This document shows, piece by piece, positions 6,874 to 8,415 of a stretch of DNA of 8,415 nt (within the stretch, counting starts at the first letter, position 1; each line of letters starts with the position of its first letter). The position numbers and the translations under genes were made by a program. The stretch is from Bryobacteraceae bacterium (GTDB lineage Bacteria; Acidobacteriota; Terriglobia; Bryobacterales; Bryobacteraceae), in contig JADGHK010000081.1 in assembly GCA_019686145.1 (NCBI GenBank), positions 1-8,415 of the forward strand. Reading direction: 5' to 3'. The notes beneath the pieces are model-generated. The model saw only the letters and a program-made list of their open reading frames with translations, did not search any database and was not told where the DNA came from.

Positions 6874-7968
6874 TTGATCAACAAACTTGTAATCGAAAAC
6901 CTGAAGCATCGCCCGCTGCGTACGGCTCTGACCGCCTTCACGATCGGAATGCAGGTGATGATGATTCTGACGCTGGTCGGGATCAGCCGCGGTCTGCTGG
7001 CCGATTCCGCCAGGCGCGCTCAGGGCGTCGGCGCTGACATCTGGGTACGTCCGCCCGGCAGTTCCGCTATCAGCTTCAGCTCTGCCGGCATGCCCCAGGG
7101 CATACTTCGGTATTTCAGCAAGCAGCCGCATGTGGTGCATGTGGCAGGCATGGTCGTACACCCGATCGGCGGGGTAAACACCGTGACGGGGGTCGATCTC
7201 GAGGAGTTCAACCGCCTGAGCGGAGGCTTTCGCTATCTGGACGGCGGCCCCTTTCAGGGCCGGGAAGAAGTTCTCGTCGACGAGTTCTACGCCGAACAGA
7301 ATAAGAAGAAGGCCGGCGATGTCATTCAGTTATTGAACCGGCCGTGGAAGATCGCCGGAGTGGTGGAGGCAGGCAAACTGGGACGCCTGTTCGTACCCAG
7401 GGACACGCTTCAGGAGCTGACTGGCAACACGGGCAAGCTGTCTCAGGTCCTGCTGAAACTCGACGATTCCAAGCTGACGGATCAAGTGGTCGCTTCCTTG
7501 AAGAAAGAACTCCCGGATTACCAGATCTATTCGATTGCCGAGTTCACCTCCCTCTTTACTGTCAGCAACGTGCCCGGCTTGAGCGCCTTCATCGGAGTGA
7601 TCATCGCACTGTCGATCGTTCTCGGCTTTGTCGTCGTCTCACTGACGATGTACGCCGCCGTGCTCGAACGGACACGGGAAATTGGTGTGTTGAAGTCGCT
7701 TGGCGCATCCCCGGGATATGTCGTCAATCTCCTGCTGCGCGAAACAAGCCTGCTCGCCGTGATCGGCTGGATTACCGGCATCCTTCTCGCTTTCGGATCG
7801 CGCTGGGCGATCCGGACATTCGTTCCTGCTTACCTGACGCAGCAGATTGTGCCGGATTGGTGGCCGATCGCGTTTGGCGTCGCCCTCACCGGCGCGCTCC
7901 TTGGCGCTCTTTACCCCGGCGTGAAAGCGGCGCGGCAGGATGCAATCGAGGCGCTTTCCCATGAGTGA
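6874..7968 (+). CDS. FtsX/MacB-family ABC transporter permease
   Basis: A 364-residue inner-membrane protein with MacB/FtsX-type topology: a first helix at about 22-42, a long extracytoplasmic domain (about 43-235), and three C-terminal helices at about 236-258, 291-308 and 333-347. The cytoplasmic loop after the second helix carries ERTREIGVLKSLGAS (265-279), the conserved region that contacts the ATPase. The C-terminus YPGVKAARQDAIEALSHE (347-364) is the usual FtsX ending. The N-terminal ENLKHRPLRTALTAF is typical of stand-alone permeases of this class. Such proteins act as mechanotransmitters or exporters (MacB, LolCE, DevC, FtsX relatives) with a separate ATPase, which follows here and overlaps by 8 nt. 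The start is TTG 6874 with AGGA 9 nt upstream. The substrate is unknown: sequence does not separate antibiotic, lipid, peptide or lipoprotein transport, and no adaptor (MacA/HlyD) or TolC gene is in the window. No functional link to the B12 genes is evident. Confidence 0.88.
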   Translation: MINKLVIENLKHRPLRTALTAFTIGMQVMMILTLVGISRGLLADSARRAQGVGADIWVRPPGSSAISFSSAGMPQGILRYFSKQPHVVHVAGMVVHPIGGVNTVTGVDLEEFNRLSGGFRYLDGGPFQGREEVLVDEFYAEQNKKKAGDVIQLLNRPWKIAGVVEAGKLGRLFVPRDTLQELTGNTGKLSQVLLKLDDSKLTDQVVASLKKELPDYQIYSIAEFTSLFTVSNVPGLSAFIGVIIALSIVLGFVVVSLTMYAAVLERTREIGVLKSLGASPGYVVNLLLRETSLLAVIGWITGILLAFGSRWAIRTFVPAYLTQQIVPDWWPIAFGVALTGALLGALYPGVKAARQDAIEALSHE

Positions 7969-8415
7969 CACCATCATTGCCATTCGGGATCTGCGCAAGA
8001 TCTACCGGGTGGGCGATGTAGAGGTTGCGGCCCTGCGCGGAGTGAATCTGGACGTCCAGCGCGGCGAATTTCTCGCGGTCGTCGGGCCATCCGGTTCAGG
8101 TAAGTCCACACTCTTCCATATCCTCGGCGGTCTGACGCCCCCTACGTCGGGCAACGTCTACATCGACGGACGCGATTTGATGGGAATGTCCGAAGCCGAG
8201 CGGACGAACCTCCGCAAGACCACAGTCGGCTTCGTTTTCCAGAAATACAACCTGCTGCCTACGCTGACGGCGGCCGACAATATCGAAATCGCGAGATCGA
8301 TCGCTCGGAAGAACGGCAAGTGGGACGCCCAGTTCGACGAGATTCTGAAGATGCTAGGCATCAAAGCGCGGCTGCATCATAAGCCGCGTGCGATGTCGGG
8401 CGGCGAACAGCAGCG
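7961..8415 (+). CDS. MacB/LolD-family ABC transporter ATPase, N-terminal part (runs off right edge)
   Basis: The open frame begins at ATG 7961, inside the last codons of the permease, and is still open at base 8415, so 151 complete codons of the usual 220-240 are present. Visible elements: IRDLRKIYRVGDVEVAALRG at the N-terminus, typical of the LolD/MacB class; Walker A GPSGSGKST (residues 45-53); the Q-loop in VGFVFQKYNLLPTLTAADNIE (starting near residue 87); and the signature MSGGEQQ at the very edge. Walker B and the switch histidine lie beyond the window. A GAGG at 7948-7951 lies 9 nt before the ATG and can serve as ribosome site. It should be the cytosolic motor of the permease encoded upstream. 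The permease-then-ATPase order and 8-nt overlap indicate a coupled pair. Unlike full MacB, domains are on separate polypeptides. Confidence 0.9.
   Translation, partial: MSDTIIAIRDLRKIYRVGDVEVAALRGVNLDVQRGEFLAVVGPSGSGKSTLFHILGGLTPPTSGNVYIDGRDLMGMSEAERTNLRKTTVGFVFQKYNLLPTLTAADNIEIARSIARKNGKWDAQFDEILKMLGIKARLHHKPRAMSGGEQQ

Overview
The window is a dense, GC-rich (roughly 60 % by eye) bacterial segment read entirely on the + strand. Bases 1-6799 form one tightly packed operon for the late steps of cobalamin (vitamin B12) assembly and corrinoid uptake. Bases 6874-8415 begin a second, unrelated unit, an FtsX/MacB-type ABC exporter whose ATPase runs off the right edge. The style suggests a Gram-negative-like bacterium with a periplasm, and the Acidobacteriota (Solibacter/Bryobacter type) are my best guess. 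The reasons are frequent TTG starts, the gene style, and a permease N-terminus that resembles acidobacterial FtsX proteins I remember. This placement is inference, not proof.

Operon layout: cbiB (3' part only), cobD, btuF, btuD, btuC, cobU, cobS, cobC, cobT. Every junction overlaps (4 to 26 nt) or abuts (cobU/cobS). Two of the nine overlap at a TTGA or ATGA in the most compact form, and btuF, btuD and cobU use TTG starts whose Shine-Dalgarno sequences lie inside the preceding gene. No promoter, riboswitch or terminator is visible inside the cluster, so its control region must lie left of the window.

How the genes work together: CobD makes aminopropanol phosphate from threonine phosphate, and CbiB attaches it to adenosylcobyric acid to give adenosylcobinamide phosphate. 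BtuF, BtuC and BtuD bring external corrinoids across the inner membrane. CobU activates cobinamide to the GDP derivative, CobT makes alpha-ribazole phosphate from the lower-ligand base, CobS joins the two halves, and CobC removes the phosphate. The set therefore covers everything from cobyric acid or imported cobinamide to cobalamin. An outer-membrane BtuB, a corrinoid adenosyltransferase, lower-ligand synthesis and the early corrin-ring genes are not in the window.

Between the two units is a 74-nt gap (6800-6873) with a TAGAAT hexamer and a 22-codon mini-ORF whose TGA overlaps the TTG start of the permease. It is the least explained piece of sequence here. Overall I see a well-formed, largely conventional vitamin B12 locus and no evidence for an undescribed system. 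The findings are refinements and oddities rather than a new system.
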